DNA of 64,000 bases from Aplectana chamaeleonis (GCA_029168955.1 JAPDOI010001806.1:62001-126000); one strand, 5' to 3'; shown: positions 26,325-37,332, counted from the first letter of the stretch. Made by a program: numbers and translations. Notes: generated by a model not told the origin, from the sequence alone.

Positions 26325-26606
26325 CGACCTTCCTCTCTCTACGTAGTATTCGTTCGGCTTCGCCGAACGATGGGCCGCCGGCTTCGCCGACCCCCCTCCG
26401 CTTAGTACTCGTTCGGCTTCGCCGAACGGAGGGCCGGCTTCGCCGACCCACCCCACCCTCCGCTTAGTACTCGTTCGGCATGTGCATAGGATCGATCACG
26501 CTGTCTGGGCGACTCGGCCGAGGGCGGTCACTGCTGCCAGCCACAAAACGGATTTCAGCAGCGGGGATTCTGTGTTACCGTAACCGCATTCGCCGTGGAA
26601 CGCGTT

Positions 26607-26785
26607 ATATACTCTGCCCCAAGCGATTCGGCTAGCGTAGAGCCCAAAGAAGCTGCGCTCCCTCTCCGTCTCTGATGATTTTGGATTACGGCAAGACTGA
26701 TGCTGCGTTGCGAAATCTCAGAGACGCAGAGGGAGCGCTGCTTCTTTGGACACTTCGCTTACCAACTCGTTTGGTATAGAGTATA
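26607..26785. mobile_element. Small foldback element next to the satellite edge
   Basis: Two arms of about 85 bp face each other. The left arm runs from TATACTCTGCCCC through CCAAAGAAGCTGCGCTCCC and the right arm is its inverse, GGGAGCGCTGCTTCTTTGG to AGAGTATA. The inner 40 bp of the arms match closely and the outer part about 70 percent. There is no coding capacity, so this is a MITE-like or foldback element. Target duplication is not clear. Confidence 0.7.
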
Positions 26786-27289
26786 GTATCCTCGAGCGCC
26801 AGCGTCACGCCCAAGTGGTATTTGAGGCTGAGATCAACCACGGGGAGTGATTTTGTTCTAAAACTGAGTGTGTTTATCATGTACACTGTATGCTTGGGTA
26901 TTCATAACGCATTTCAGTGTTTTTCTTGCTTCTCTTTTCACTTAAGAGTCTGTGTTCTCTTAGAATTTTTAGAAGAAGATGAATTATGTTCTGTATGTAG
27001 TATCGGTTCGTTGCGATATAGCGAAAATTGACAGATTTTTTGAATGATCTCCCAATAATAAGTTAAGTTCATTTCCTGTTAGAGAACGAATACGGATACC
27101 CGCCTAAATCGCCAGCAAGGCTCAAATGAAGTGCTTGACGCGCTCACCGTTTGCGCTTTCATTAAATATAAATAGTCCGATCTAGAAGAGTTCTTTTGTG
27201 TATGACTGTTATCTGAAGTTAAACTGTCGATTGCTTTCCGATTTGGTCTGTTTCTCACGATATCTATGGGCTATATTTCGGTACACCTA
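26786..27289. other. No gene or repeat recognised
   Basis: Unique-looking, moderately AT-rich DNA between two small inverted-repeat elements. The longest open frame (about 69 codons near 26822) has no recognisable domain. Confidence 0.5.
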
Positions 27290-27893
27290 CTCAGGCAAAC
27301 TGGGGCGTCGACAGCAGGTTCATAAGTTGTCATATCATAAACCGCTCCCTGTTGACAAGTCAAATCGCGCGTATTGTCAGCCTGAGACTTGCCTGTCGCC
27401 CAGCGACGTCCGCCTGTTGTCGGGCTGTTGACAACTCGATGTGTCGCGTTTAGCGGCGTATTCAGCAGCCGTTCACATTCTGCAGGACTGTTTCATTTAG
27501 CTCAGGAATTTCCTGACGACGGCACGCGTTGCGGCCAGCACACCGAAACGCGTCGCGGCTGGTCGCCCTGTCTCCACCGGGGTCACCACCGGATAGGCAG
27601 GACCTAAAGATGCTGGGCGAGGCTAATGTACCGCAAACTTGGGTAATTGTACCGGCTGCACTCTCGTCATTCGCAGCATGCCTGAAAAATGCGTCGTATA
27701 CTTCCCTTGTGAGGGGAGCGCTAGCCGTGCAACAGCTCGACATAGACGAGATCATAACTCGCGGCCGTAATTGCTGTGCAACAGCTCGACATCGGCCAGA
27801 GCATAACTCGCGGCCACTTCCCCGCCGAATATTGGTCAGCGATGACTCATGGTGGGCGGATCGACCTGTTTTCGATGGCCCAGTTTGCCTGAG
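27290..27893. mobile_element. TA-flanked inverted-repeat element with CTCAGGC ends
   Basis: The left end is CTCAGGCAAACTGGG at 27290 and the right end is its exact inverse CCCAGTTTGCCTGAG, ending at 27893. The match continues imperfectly to about 30 bp (CGTCGACAGCAGGT against CATCGAAAACAGGT). TA stands outside both ends (27288-27289 and 27894-27895). The interior is GC-richer than its surroundings and contains a 49-bp direct duplication (CAACAGCTCGACAT, near 27730 and 27779). No transposase frame is seen, so it is a non-autonomous element, possibly Tc1/mariner-like given the TA target. Confidence 0.8.
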
Positions 27894-29257
27894 TAAAAAA
27901 ACACATGACTGATTTTTTCTTCCATGTAAACGCAGTTGTTTTCAACAAGTCAATACTGTAGTGATTTTTTCCGCTCGTCACTACTTTTCATCCTTCGTGA
28001 CTGAAAAAGAACTGCACCATGTCAGAAAAATAGAAAAATCGTACATACGTTTACTATGATTAACCCATTCACGACCGCATATCTTATCACAGGAAAGTGC
28101 TTTTCGAATATCGAGTTCTCACCACAATCTCTGCCAATTCGAGACTTGATGCCTCAGCAAAAGAGACTTGATGCTCATGTACAAGTCGGCATGAAGTCTT
28201 AATTTTCAGCGTTAAATTCACTGTATAGGTGAATTTGCCGCTAGGATAGGTGAGGATGAGGTGAATATCCCGTGAAAATGGTGCGAACTGGCAGCGAGAA
28301 AGGGTTCAATTTACCGCGAAAGTGAGGTGAAATTACCTCGAAAAATGGGTGAGCTTACTTCGAAATTTTCACGAATTTGAAGGTCCACACCGCAAGAAGC
28401 CCCGCCTTGGCCGCAACATGGGCGTAATCTTCACCGAGGTCTGCGGTGAAGAGCCACCCTTTGCGGACCGCGGCGTAACTCGTCCCCCTCCCACCGCGAG
28501 GACACCCACTGTATCCTCCCAGCAGCCAAAATTATGCTGCCCTCCGGAGAGTGACCCAAAGTCACCTTTCAGGGCCGGCATCAGAATGCCGAATGATGAG
28601 GACTCTAGTGAGATGAGGCGGCTTTTATACCGGCTGTGCTCATGGTAAACACATCGAGACGTGATCAATCGTTTTATCATGTTTTCGCTGAGATGTTTTC
28701 ACTTGTTTAGAAATTTCTGACATGCCAGCAACGGCGGTAATTTCACCCTTTGCGCTGAGTGATATCCAGCCGCTCAATAACTGATATCCATAAACATGTT
28801 AGCGCTCTCTAACTGGCAGTCCATACACCTGAAGTTACCTGTTCTTCTTGGACTTGCGAAATAAATTTACGAACTCATGTTAGTTGGAAAACACATTTAT
28901 TTTTTTCATGCTTCTCGTATTTGTGGCCTTTGCCAATCACTTCATCTTCTTTACTCTTCTCTCCCGCCACATACCTTAGCTTTCTACCCGAACTTATTCA
29001 CAATTTCTGTATACACGTTCAAACCTATGTGTCTTATATTCAACATTAGGAGAGTTTTCACTATAATAAGAACCTTCACTATAGCTAAGTTATTTACGAA
29101 CGCAGGCAGCTTCATGTAATCCGTCAAGAAAAGTCTCGTTCGTGATCTAGTTCACTGTTGAGGTCTTGTTTTTTTTAATGGTTGTTCTCTTTCAAATTAT
29201 ACATCTTTCAGAATAAGTTGTTCCCCTTCTTCCAATTTTACAGCAAAAACAGACATT
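27894..29257. other. No supported gene
   Basis: A GC-richer island at about 28380-28560 has an open frame of 99 codons on the plus strand and another on the minus strand. Neither has a recognisable domain, a good start or splice context, so I do not call a gene. The rest is AT-rich. Confidence 0.5.
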
Positions 29258-29352
29258 TAACGCTCCTGGGAGGGGTACTTAAAAATCGCCAAAAATTGAC
29301 CTATTAACGCTTCTGGGAGGGGGGTCTGAGAGAATCGCCAAAAGTTTGCTTC
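29258..29352. repeat. Two-copy tandem repeat, about 47 bp
   Basis: AACGCTCCTGGGAGGGG followed by AAAAATCGCCAAAA is repeated as AACGCTTCTGGGAGGGG followed by GAGAATCGCCAAAA. The copies are degenerate. I see no function. Confidence 0.6.
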
Positions 29353-29409
29353 TCTAGGGGGGGTCTTAGTAAATTTAGCCGTGTCCACACCTCGTGCCGT
29401 ACCCTGTTA

Positions 29410-29884
29410 AGCCTAGTTTTGACTGCATCGCTGCTGTTTTTCATCGCAGCGATTTTGAACCGCTGCTGCAGCGATTTAGCAGCGGCAGCGATTCTGTTCA
29501 TAGTGCATAGGCCCACGGATGGTAGAAAAAAACCAATCAATCAGTGAAATTAATGGCTGGTATTCATCAATAACGCGTTTCGACTCGAAAACACTGATCT
29601 TGTCATGTGGAAGTGTCAACGGTCATAAGACGAAACGTGTCATTCGCTGGCAATCGCTCCATCGCTGTCATTTTGGCAGCGATGGAGCGATGGTCAGCGA
29701 CCATTGAGAATCGCTCTTCAAGCAATGATGCAGTAAAACATAGGATTTTGTCGCCGCGACCCAGCGATGTAGGACGTTTGCCACGAAGCGATCACAATTG
29801 GAGCGGCTTTCCATTACTCGCGAAGAAAAAGGAACAGTTGTCTCTCACATGACCGCCGCGACCACCTGCAGTCAGAACTAGGCT
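29410..29884. mobile_element. MITE with TTA target duplication
   Basis: The ends are AGCCTAGTTTTGACTGCA and, inverted, AGCCTAGTTCTGACTGCA. TTA stands at 29407-29409 and 29885-29887. Inside are several GCAGCGAT / ATCGCTGC motifs in both orientations, so the element can fold extensively. A TWA target is typical of the PIF/Harbinger superfamily; assignment beyond that is inference. Confidence 0.7.
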
Positions 29885-30009
29885 TTAGCCGTTCTACTTT
29901 GTTTTGCGTTTTCCAGGAATTTTTCATTTTTTTTACTTATTTTTGCATCAGTGATGACGAAATCTACAATTTGATGAAGAGAACTCAGCAATCGTTTTGA
30001 TCGCGAACC

Positions 30010-30484
30010 CTGCTCACGCACTCGTAGGGTAGTACTCCGGCACAATAGGCGCAGCATCCCAGAGAAGGGATCGAATTCAACCCCTCGTTTTCAGCAGCTG
30101 TTGCAGTTAAGTGGCCTGCAGAGTTCAAGTGGCAGCGTTGCTTTCAGCGACGAACAACGTTGGGTGATGCAATATCGATCAAATTCAGCGACGGGGGTGA
30201 CCTACGCAGCGTGAAGGTCGACGAGTGGGCACCACATAGTGTTTTGATACCGCTACGGCCCTGCGTCACTGCCAGAAGCGGCAACCGACGCCGCGACGAT
30301 AATGTCAAGAACATTTTTGTCGCCGCGTCAAGGCTTACGCTCGGCGACCACTCGCCGGTCGCTGCAACTCTGCAGACCCCTTTGGTTGTCAGCAGCTGCT
30401 GAAAGCGAAGGGTTGTTTCCGATGTCTGCTATGGGATGCAATCCCTATTGCGCTGACGTACTTCCCTACGGGTGCGTGCTCTGA
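30010..30484. mobile_element. Long-arm inverted-repeat element
   Basis: Arms of about 110 bp face each other. The left reads CGCACTCGTAGGGTAGTAC, then GCAGCATCCC, CAACCCCTCG and TTTTCAGCAGCTGTTGCAG. The right arm (about 30370-30484) carries the inverse of each block in mirrored order, with several mismatches. The interior has no recognisable coding sequence. Ends are approximate. Confidence 0.65.
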
Positions 30485-31041
30485 CAGTTTTGGCCGAGAA
30501 ATAGCCAATAAATTGCTACAAATGCCTGCTCTCCGCGTAATAGCCGAATATTGGTAGGAAAATAGCTGGTTGCCGCGAAACAGCCGTCAAATAATGCTCG
30601 CCGAGAAACAGCCGCAAATGATTGTTCTCCAAGGGAAGTATACGACGCATTCTTGAGGCCGATTCGGATGTCAACACCGCTGTCGGTTCAGTTACCTATT
30701 TTTTCTCGGTTATTTCTCGGCTATTTTGTGAACAACATTTTCGCAGCCGCTTAGTAGCCAAAAATAATATAGAAATATTTGATTTTAGTGTGAGTGCTTT
30801 TGTTGATGTTCTATTCGTCATTGCTCAGACGAATTTTCGGCATAATCCGCGAGACTGAAAGCGGTATGCCCCACCGTTCAGCAACGCGGGACGTCCGATA
30901 TAGATGGCGCGGGAGCTCCGATTTCTATGGTGTTGCGGGAGAACCGACTACGACGCGGGAGACCCGATTCGCGTCGCAGGCCGCACGCACCAGTAGCCAC
31001 CGCGGGTGACCCCACGCTTTTCAGATCGGCCGTTGACAACT
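30485..31041. repeat. Degenerate short repeats, otherwise nothing seen
   Basis: Between 30490 and 30620 the motif CCGAGAAATAGCC recurs as CCGCGTAATAGCCG, CCGCGAAACAGCCG and CCGAGAAACAGCCG at about 35-bp spacing. An inverse form, TTTCTCGGCTATTTTG, lies near 30713. The array could be a decayed element. No gene is supported in the rest. Confidence 0.5.
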
Positions 31042-31044
31042 TTA

Positions 31045-31191
31045 CGTCGGCACGGATCCTAATGAGACTTTGCGTTCATTATTGAAGCTTGGTGCAAACT
31101 CGGTGTCATATGCTATAACATATGTGGGTGCACCGAGTTTGCTCCAACCTCCAATGGGGAACGCAAAGTCTCATTAGGATACGTGCCGATG
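31045..31191. mobile_element. Palindromic MITE, family A, copy 1
   Basis: The 147-bp element is nearly a full palindrome. CGTCGGCACGGATCC and AATGAGACTTTGCGTTC on the left face GAACGCAAAGTCTCATT and GTGCCGATG on the right. The centre has TGCAAACTCGGTG facing CACCGAGTTTGC. TTA flanks both ends (31042-31044, 31192-31194). A second copy lies at 61461 and a decayed one near 37875. Confidence 0.8.
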
Positions 31192-31194
31192 TTA

Positions 31195-31393
31195 CATTGG
31201 ACCCGAATCGAATAACGGATATCCGAATCACCCTAAATACTATGCTTGTATGTATTCCATGCATTCGGGTAGATCAAGAACGATAGGAAATAGTGTAGGA
31301 GATAGTATCGCTACAATTCTGGACTCTCGAATGAATATACACTACCGTTTTTTAGTATGATTCGGATATTCGCTATCCAGCTCGGGTCCAATG
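31195..31393. mobile_element. Small TA-flanked MITE abutting family A
   Basis: CATTGGACCCGA at the left faces TCGGGTCCAATG at the right, and the arms continue as GGATATCCGAATCA against TGATTCGGATATTCG, about 37 bp with mismatches. TA at 31193-31194 and 31394-31395 flanks the 199-bp element. Its left TA overlaps the TTA at the end of the preceding MITE, so one inserted into the target site of the other. Confidence 0.75.
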
Positions 31394-31395
31394 TA

Positions 31396-33972
31396 TAGTG
31401 GGCAGTAAATTTTCTCTATCGGAACGATTTCTTACTTCTCAGCAAACACATATGTGCGCTACATCGACTGTAGCCTACAATTAGTGTAGATCAAAAACTG
31501 TTCCTCGTTTCAGTTCCCCCCATCCCCCCAACTCGTATTTTAGTATTTTAGCAGCGGAAGCAAGTCAAAGAGTATGACAAGAACCCTGCCTCCAACCTGT
31601 ACCATATCGAACTACATCTTGAAAAATGGAAACAAAAACGGATAAACGTTACAACAAAAAAGGATTACAAAGATAAATTGCACAATGCAAACACAGGGAA
31701 AATGAGAAATCATGGGCATCTCGAGAGTCTCCATTGAAAATTTTGCTGGACCGTGCTTGCCGCATTCTGATCACTAGTGCTCGCCTGATCCAAACGGGGT
31801 CTCTTCGCTCGATGCTAAAAATGAACACTGGAACGAAACCAATCAAATAAGAAGCAGAATTCAAGTCAAGTAAGCCAGAATTGTTGAGTTGTCTTCACGA
31901 CTAGCTCTGCCATCTCGGACAAGGAAACTAATAAAAGCTAAATGGTCAATCTCAATGGAATGCAAACTTCTAGATCTACTTCTGCACTTAGAGCCGGAAT
32001 ATGCCCTTCTCGGCTGCCTATAATCATCCTGGAAAAGGTCATGAGCGTTCTCCCTGATTTCCGTACCCGCTGCACCTTCGAAAGCGCGTAGTAACTTTTC
32101 AAACGCTCAAAACGGATCTCATAATCGTGTTCAACGCCCAAAATAACCTTCTTCATCGAAGTTTGGGTTAAAGAAGATTCTTCGAAAGCAGCATAGAGTG
32201 ATAGCCTCTTCGCCTTGCTCACCTAATTTATGGTTCCAGTTTGGGGCCTCTGCCATACTGCGGAAGACTGCACTCCACTCAACGTCGGTGCGCCCAAGAA
32301 AAATGTAGAAGCTGAAATCATCAAGAACTGAAATCTCACAGCAAGCAAAATGGGTCTTATCACCTCAGGCCAGCTAGGTTTTCATCTGCAGCGTTGTCCG
32401 GCCCTTCGTGACCTAATCCATTGGCGTCTAGCACGAAAACAATGGGAGACAATGGCTAGGGCATAGATCTTAACAAAAATACTACATGAAGTGACCAACC
32501 AAACAGCTGTAGGTGTTTAGTCAGGTGGAACAATATGCACAAATATGATTTGTCGTGCGTAGTTTGGCTCAAAACTTCTCTTCTCACTCCTTACACTATG
32601 CTATGACCCGTTCTACAATAGAGCATGCGTCTGAAGGGATCTGTAGTTTTCTGAGCTGTGTGTTGCTTCACCACATATGAAAATAGGATCAACCGCGCAA
32701 AATCCGTAGTTCCTTTTATCCCCTATCATTTCGTACGATTTGAAGTTCACAGAACCCTAGAACTCAACTGAGCTGGGCCCGAATTCTGTACTCCGTATTT
32801 AATGGTTGTGCATTTTGTTCGACCCGTCAAACAAAAGGCAACAACCATGAGAGTCTCCACATCACATTTTAGAGGCTTTAAGCATAAGCATTGTATGCAA
32901 ACAAGAAAAGAAGATACGGACGCAGGCATAACAGAAAATAGAGAAAAAAGTAAGCAGATTTCAAAATCAGATTAACCAAAAAAAATTTCACTGTGTAATT
33001 AATTGTAGATGTTGTTGCCTGCTACACAATACGTTTAAATTTACGCCACAACTTTGGTCCCGCGGGTTCTCCGAAATTGGCTCCGCCCAAAAATTCACGC
33101 CGGGGATGACGCGCGGCAAGGTCAATGCACCGCAAGCACCCAAATTTTAGGCGCGTGCCCCGCAATTTCTGCCTGAGTGACGCGTCATTGCTACTATCAA
33201 TGTCTTTTAGGCATCTTTCATTGTCCTCACCGCAAGCGCTTCACGCGCGTGACGAACGGGAAGCGCGGCGGGCTTTGGAAGTTCTCACCCCGCGGCACGA
33301 GCGGGAGACAATAATGAAATCTCCAGCGGCACGAACTGGGCGGTGCGGGTCAATGTTTAGCCTAAAATGTGGTATGCATAGAACTTTCTGGATTGAATTT
33401 GCGTATACGGTAGCCTGGAGTAGTTCCAGAATTATTGAACATCAGCTGGCTTGAAACTGAATTTCAATCAATGAACATAATTATTCGGACTTATCTAGTC
33501 AAAAACTAATGTTGGAGTGGACTTAAACTGAGAAGCGAGTATTGGTTCCAGTGGTAAAACGGTTTGGGCGGTGCTGCTATAGCGGTGATGGGTGGGCGGC
33601 ACGATCGCTCCGCGCCGTGGGAACCCCCATAGTCCACCGCGCGTCACGCGCCTGCCGCTCTTGCTGTGAGGACTATGAAACATGCCATAGGTCATTTGTG
33701 CAGCTCCGTAGATATTACATTACAGGTATGATAAAGGTGTCCAAAAGTACACTCTCTATAACTGAAAAAAAAATTAAAATGCAGTGGGTACTTTTTCTGG
33801 AAATTTTCTGTTTCTGTTTTCTGGCCGTTTTGGCCTTTCTGATTTCTGACAAACTTGATCCTCTGTTTTCTTTTTTTTTTAATTTCCGCGCATCCCTGAT
33901 CTCGACTCAAAAGTGTTTGCCTCAATTCAAAAATTGAATTGATCATTGCTTTGAAGATAGTTCTTGGCTCAT
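31396..33972. other. No supported gene or element
   Basis: AT-rich DNA with two GC-richer patches at about 33050-33320 and 33560-33670. A 94-codon open frame on the minus strand (32222-31938, starting MSKAKRLSLYAAFEES) is the best coding candidate, but I recognise no domain and see no splice pattern. Poly-T and poly-A runs near 33770 and 33870 flank a pyrimidine-rich stretch. Confidence 0.5.
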
Positions 33973-34048
33973 CGTAGTGTCCAGGAATCTAAGGTAATTA
34001 CCGATCACGTCGTAGTGTCCAGGAGTCTAAGGTGATTACCGATCACGA
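33973..34048. repeat. Two-copy 38-bp tandem repeat
   Basis: CGTAGTGTCCAGGAATCTAA at 33973 recurs at 34011 as CGTAGTGTCCAGGAGTCTAA, each followed by GGT(A/G)ATTACCGATCACG. It ends about 10 bp before the 3' end of the CR1-like LINE. Confidence 0.85.
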
Positions 34049-34189
34049 CAACGGAGAAATTTTATTTTATTTATTTATTCAAGGACGTAGGATAACCTAT
34101 GTATAAAAAAACAGCACATATTATTAAAAGGCATGACTCATTCGATCAATCGACATAAAAAACAAATCTTCAAGCAATGGAAAAAAAAC

Positions 34190-37000
34190 TCACAGTCGCA
34201 TCATCAGGAAGCCTCTGTTCCCACCAATTTTTTTAGCCTTGATTTTAAAGGAGTTAAGTGACAATTGTAACCAATCTTCAGCAAATGTCTTGCTAAGCAT
34301 AGAGAGAATCCTAATAGAGAAATAATTTGACCTTATTTTTGTTCTTGATAACGGAACCTTGAATTTAATCTTATTGTTCCTGCCCCTGGAATTAGCAAAA
34401 GCGAAAAAATCCCCACGAGGGAGGGAGGCTTTTGCCGTGATAATTTTAAAAGCCATGATAAGGTCTTTTTTCTTCCGTCTAATCAACAAACTAGGCAAGC
34501 CGTAAAACTGGCGTCTCAGGACACCATTCGGTATAAACTCATAACCCAGCCCTGCGCATCGCATAGCCAGCTTTCGAGTGAAGTTGTTTTGAACAGACTC
34601 CGAGTAGTCAATTCCCTTCTTCTTGTAAGGAGAAAATACACAGGTACCAGATTCGCTAAGTGGTCTTACATACATTTTGTAGGCTTTCAGGAGAGTCAAA
34701 GCATTTCTGGATCGTAAAGCTCTAAACAAATTGTATGTTCGATGAGAAGCTGCGGAAACTATCCTTCTGTAGTGACTATCAAAACTAAGTTTATTACTAT
34801 ATGTAAAGCCTAAATCCCTAACTTCACTAACAAACCCCAAAACTTCAGTTCCTAACTTGTAGCCATTCCCTAAAGTAGCGTTGCCGATACAAAGCACTTT
34901 TGTTTTTTCAGCAGCTAGAGGCACTCCCCACTGATCTGACCAATTCTTAACATGATCGACAGCAGCCTGCAGGGCCTCACTGTCACTTGAACTCTCAATG
35001 ACTTTATATATCTTTGTGTCGTCTGCGTCATAGAACAAGTAACGTCAAAACGAGATATTTCATTTGGCAATTCTGATGTGTAAATCAAAAAAAGAACGGG
35101 AGACACTACCCCACCCTGAGGTACTCCGCTTGAAATTCTATGAATTGTGGATAGCTCTCTACCTATTCTAACCGGATAAGTGCGGTTGTTTAAGAAATTA
35201 GTAATCCACCGAACTACCCGGAGATGAACACCAACTGCTTCCAACTTCCCAACCAATTTGCCTGTTGGCACGCTGTCGAACGCCTTCGCGAAATCAAAAA
35301 ACACGACATGCACCTGCTTCTTGTTCTCAATTGCCAAAGACCATTCATTGAATGATGAAAGTAAGGCTGTCTCACAAGATCGCCCCTTGCAAAAACCATG
35401 CTGACAGCGAGGGATGACATCATACTTGTTCAAGTGTTCAGTCAGTTTGTTTTTGACAGTTTTCTCAAACGTTCTAGCGAAAATGGAGGTAATACTGACG
35501 GGGCGATAATTTTTTACTGAATTGAAGGGTGGTTTTTTTGGAACTGGAACACTAAAAGGATGACGCCAACGCGAAGGAACCTCAGCCCTAATGTAGGACA
35601 AGTTAAACAGATATTCTAAAGGCGAAGCTATATAAACTAAAATCCTTTTAATGAAGGACAAGGGTATAGAATCTGGCATCAAAGAGGATGAGCGGAGCCA
35701 TTTGGACAAAAGATCAATAATTTCATCCTTGTGAAACCGAATAGTGGGATCCATTACCGGGAAACGAAGCGAGATTTCATTGCCGCCCTCAGCACAGCCA
35801 GCACAGGAAAATCTGTCAAATTCCTCAGCAAACAGTTCAGCTTTATTCTTATCGGAAATAATTACGGCTGAATCCCCCGTGACAAAAGCAGGAATGCTTT
35901 TCTTTTCTTTAAGTCATTTTGTGATGTATTTGTAAAGTTTAGAGGGATTGTTGGATTCCACCAACTTACTTTCAAGGCTGGAATTGTATTTGATAATCGC
36001 TTTCTCCAATTTATTATTGAGCGAGTTATACAGCGCCCAGTTTGATTCACTTCCATCAGCTATAGCGGCGTACCATAACGTGTCACGACGAAAGAACATT
36101 CTCTTCAAGTAATCCGGAACCTTAAGATCCGTGCTGTTGATCTTTTTCATCGGAACAAACATCTCTATTGTGTGATGTAAGACCGCCAAAAATAGCCCGT
36201 ATTTGTCATTGACAGAATCAACGTTTCCGAAAGATCCAAACCAATCAATTCGGCTCAAATAATTTTCAATAGCCTGAAAGTCAGCTGATTGGAAATCCCT
36301 TATCCACTCAACAGGCCCAGGAGGAGTAGCTGCGGTTGCACAGAACTCGACGGAGGAATGATAACTAGTTCCTATAGGCGAGAGCACATCCAATTGGCTG
36401 ATCAATCGATCATGATTGCAAAAGACCAGATCAAGAATAGAACTGCTCCTTGTCGGCGTGTTGACAAATTGAGTCAGATTATGTGCAGAAAACAAATCAA
36501 TGAACTCCCTAGAAACGGCATTCACTTCATCATCACTTTTCCAATCAATATCAGGTAAATTAAAGTCGCCTAAAACTAGACTAGGACCTTTATGGGAGCA
36601 GAAATCGCTGATCGCTTTCCTGAGCAAAGCAGAGCTATGAGTATTACAAGAAGGAGCCCTATACACCAGAATCACTCTAAGTGTGATCTGTGAGAGGATC
36701 AAGTCACAAACAAGAATTTCATAAGCGTTACTGACAGATTCCTTGAAGAGTTCATTATAAGGAATAGAACACCCCGCCACCTCTTTTGCTTTTGCGTTGA
36801 CGATCGCACATGACATACGAGTATTGAGAATTCGCAACACCGAGTAAAGAAGAAATATCATGGCTAGATTTCAACCAAGACTCCGTTACAAAAACAAGAT
36901 CATAGTTTTTTCTGAGTAAGGCTAAAACAAAAGTGTCTTTGTTCTTAACAAGAGATCGAATACTGGTTAAAATGCATTTGAGCCCGAGTAATTGCGGCCG
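34190..37000 (-). pseudogene. CR1-like ORF2: APE endonuclease and reverse transcriptase
   Basis: ORF2 proteins nick target DNA and copy the element's RNA into it. The endonuclease starts near 37000 (SIRSLVKNK, then YDLVFVTESWLK with the catalytic E) and changes frame near 36755 after KRGGGVF. Then come LVYRAP and GDFNLPDIDW. The usual SDH reads SYH (TSYHSSVEF), a likely loss of a catalytic residue. A TGA at 35911-35913 interrupts KLYKYITK / LKEKKSIPAF. The RT follows: NYRPVSIT, CQHGFCKGRSCETALL, VVFFDFAKAFDSV, SSGVPQGGVVSP and LFLIYTSELP. At 35035 the frame shifts just at the catalytic box, which reads FYDADDTKIYK. The thumb region (RDLGFTYSNKLSF, LLKAYKMYVRPL, YGLPSLLIRRKKKDLI) continues to 34190. 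At least one nonsense change and two frameshifts are seen. Confidence 0.9.
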
Positions 37001-37332
37001 AGGATGATTTAGAAGTTTCCCGATGGTGATGGCTGCGAAACAGACTGAGAACCATTAGATAATTCAGTATCCGGAACGTTTTCACGTCTCGAATGGGTAT
37101 CCATACCAGGGGTGTGCGTAAATGAAATTTCAAATTTCGTAAATCGTAAAACGTAATTAAGACAAAACCACCGTAAATCGTAAACCGTAAATCGTAAATC
37201 GTAAACAGCAATCAATAACAATAACCACTAAAAATATGATTAATGTGGTGAAACAATAGAAACTAGGTACTGTCCACTGTTTCACGTACTAAATACATAT
37301 TAGGTTGCGTTCAATACTTGAGAGCTAACCAT

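Larger units (their letters stand above)
1..26479. repeat. GC-rich satellite array, 60-bp monomer
   Basis: A tandem array fills this interval except where four mariner elements interrupt it, leaving about 21.5 kb of satellite. The full monomer is 60 bp: many successive 60-base rows (for example 4921-5280) start at the same phase. It contains CTACGTAGTATTCG, then the inverted pair TCGTTCGGC / GCCGAACGA around a TTC loop, then GGCCGGC-TTC-GCCGACC, then a pyrimidine run CTTCCTCTCT. A short form of about 38 bp lacks the middle segment, and a third form replaces the TACGTA block with CCGCTTAGTACTCG. The period is a multiple of three, so several frames stay open for up to about 200 codons, but the phase breaks at every short monomer and no conserved product is visible. 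The array runs off the left edge of the window and ends sharply at 26479. I do not recognise it as a named satellite family. Confidence 0.97.

Noticed and set aside
1..26479. Long open reading frames in the satellite as repeat-protein genes
   Set aside because: They exist in many frames of both strands, change frame at every 38-bp monomer and have no common start or end. The period of 60 bp explains them.
1..26479. CRISPR array or bacterial REP/BIME-like element
   Set aside because: Repeats are contiguous without unique spacers, and the context is eukaryotic (spliced gene fragment, LINEs, mariner).
28349..28680. 99-codon frame in a GC-rich island
   Set aside because: There is no ATG in good context and no domain, and the opposite strand is open to the same length.
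29410..31393. rRNA or tRNA gene in the hairpin-rich stretch
   Set aside because: The stems are explained by paired ends of small transposable elements, and no cloverleaf with a T-loop consensus is present.
34058..34080. Poly(A) tail suggesting an L1-type element
   Set aside because: The tail is a short AATA/AAATA tandem and the protein motifs fit CR1 better than L1.
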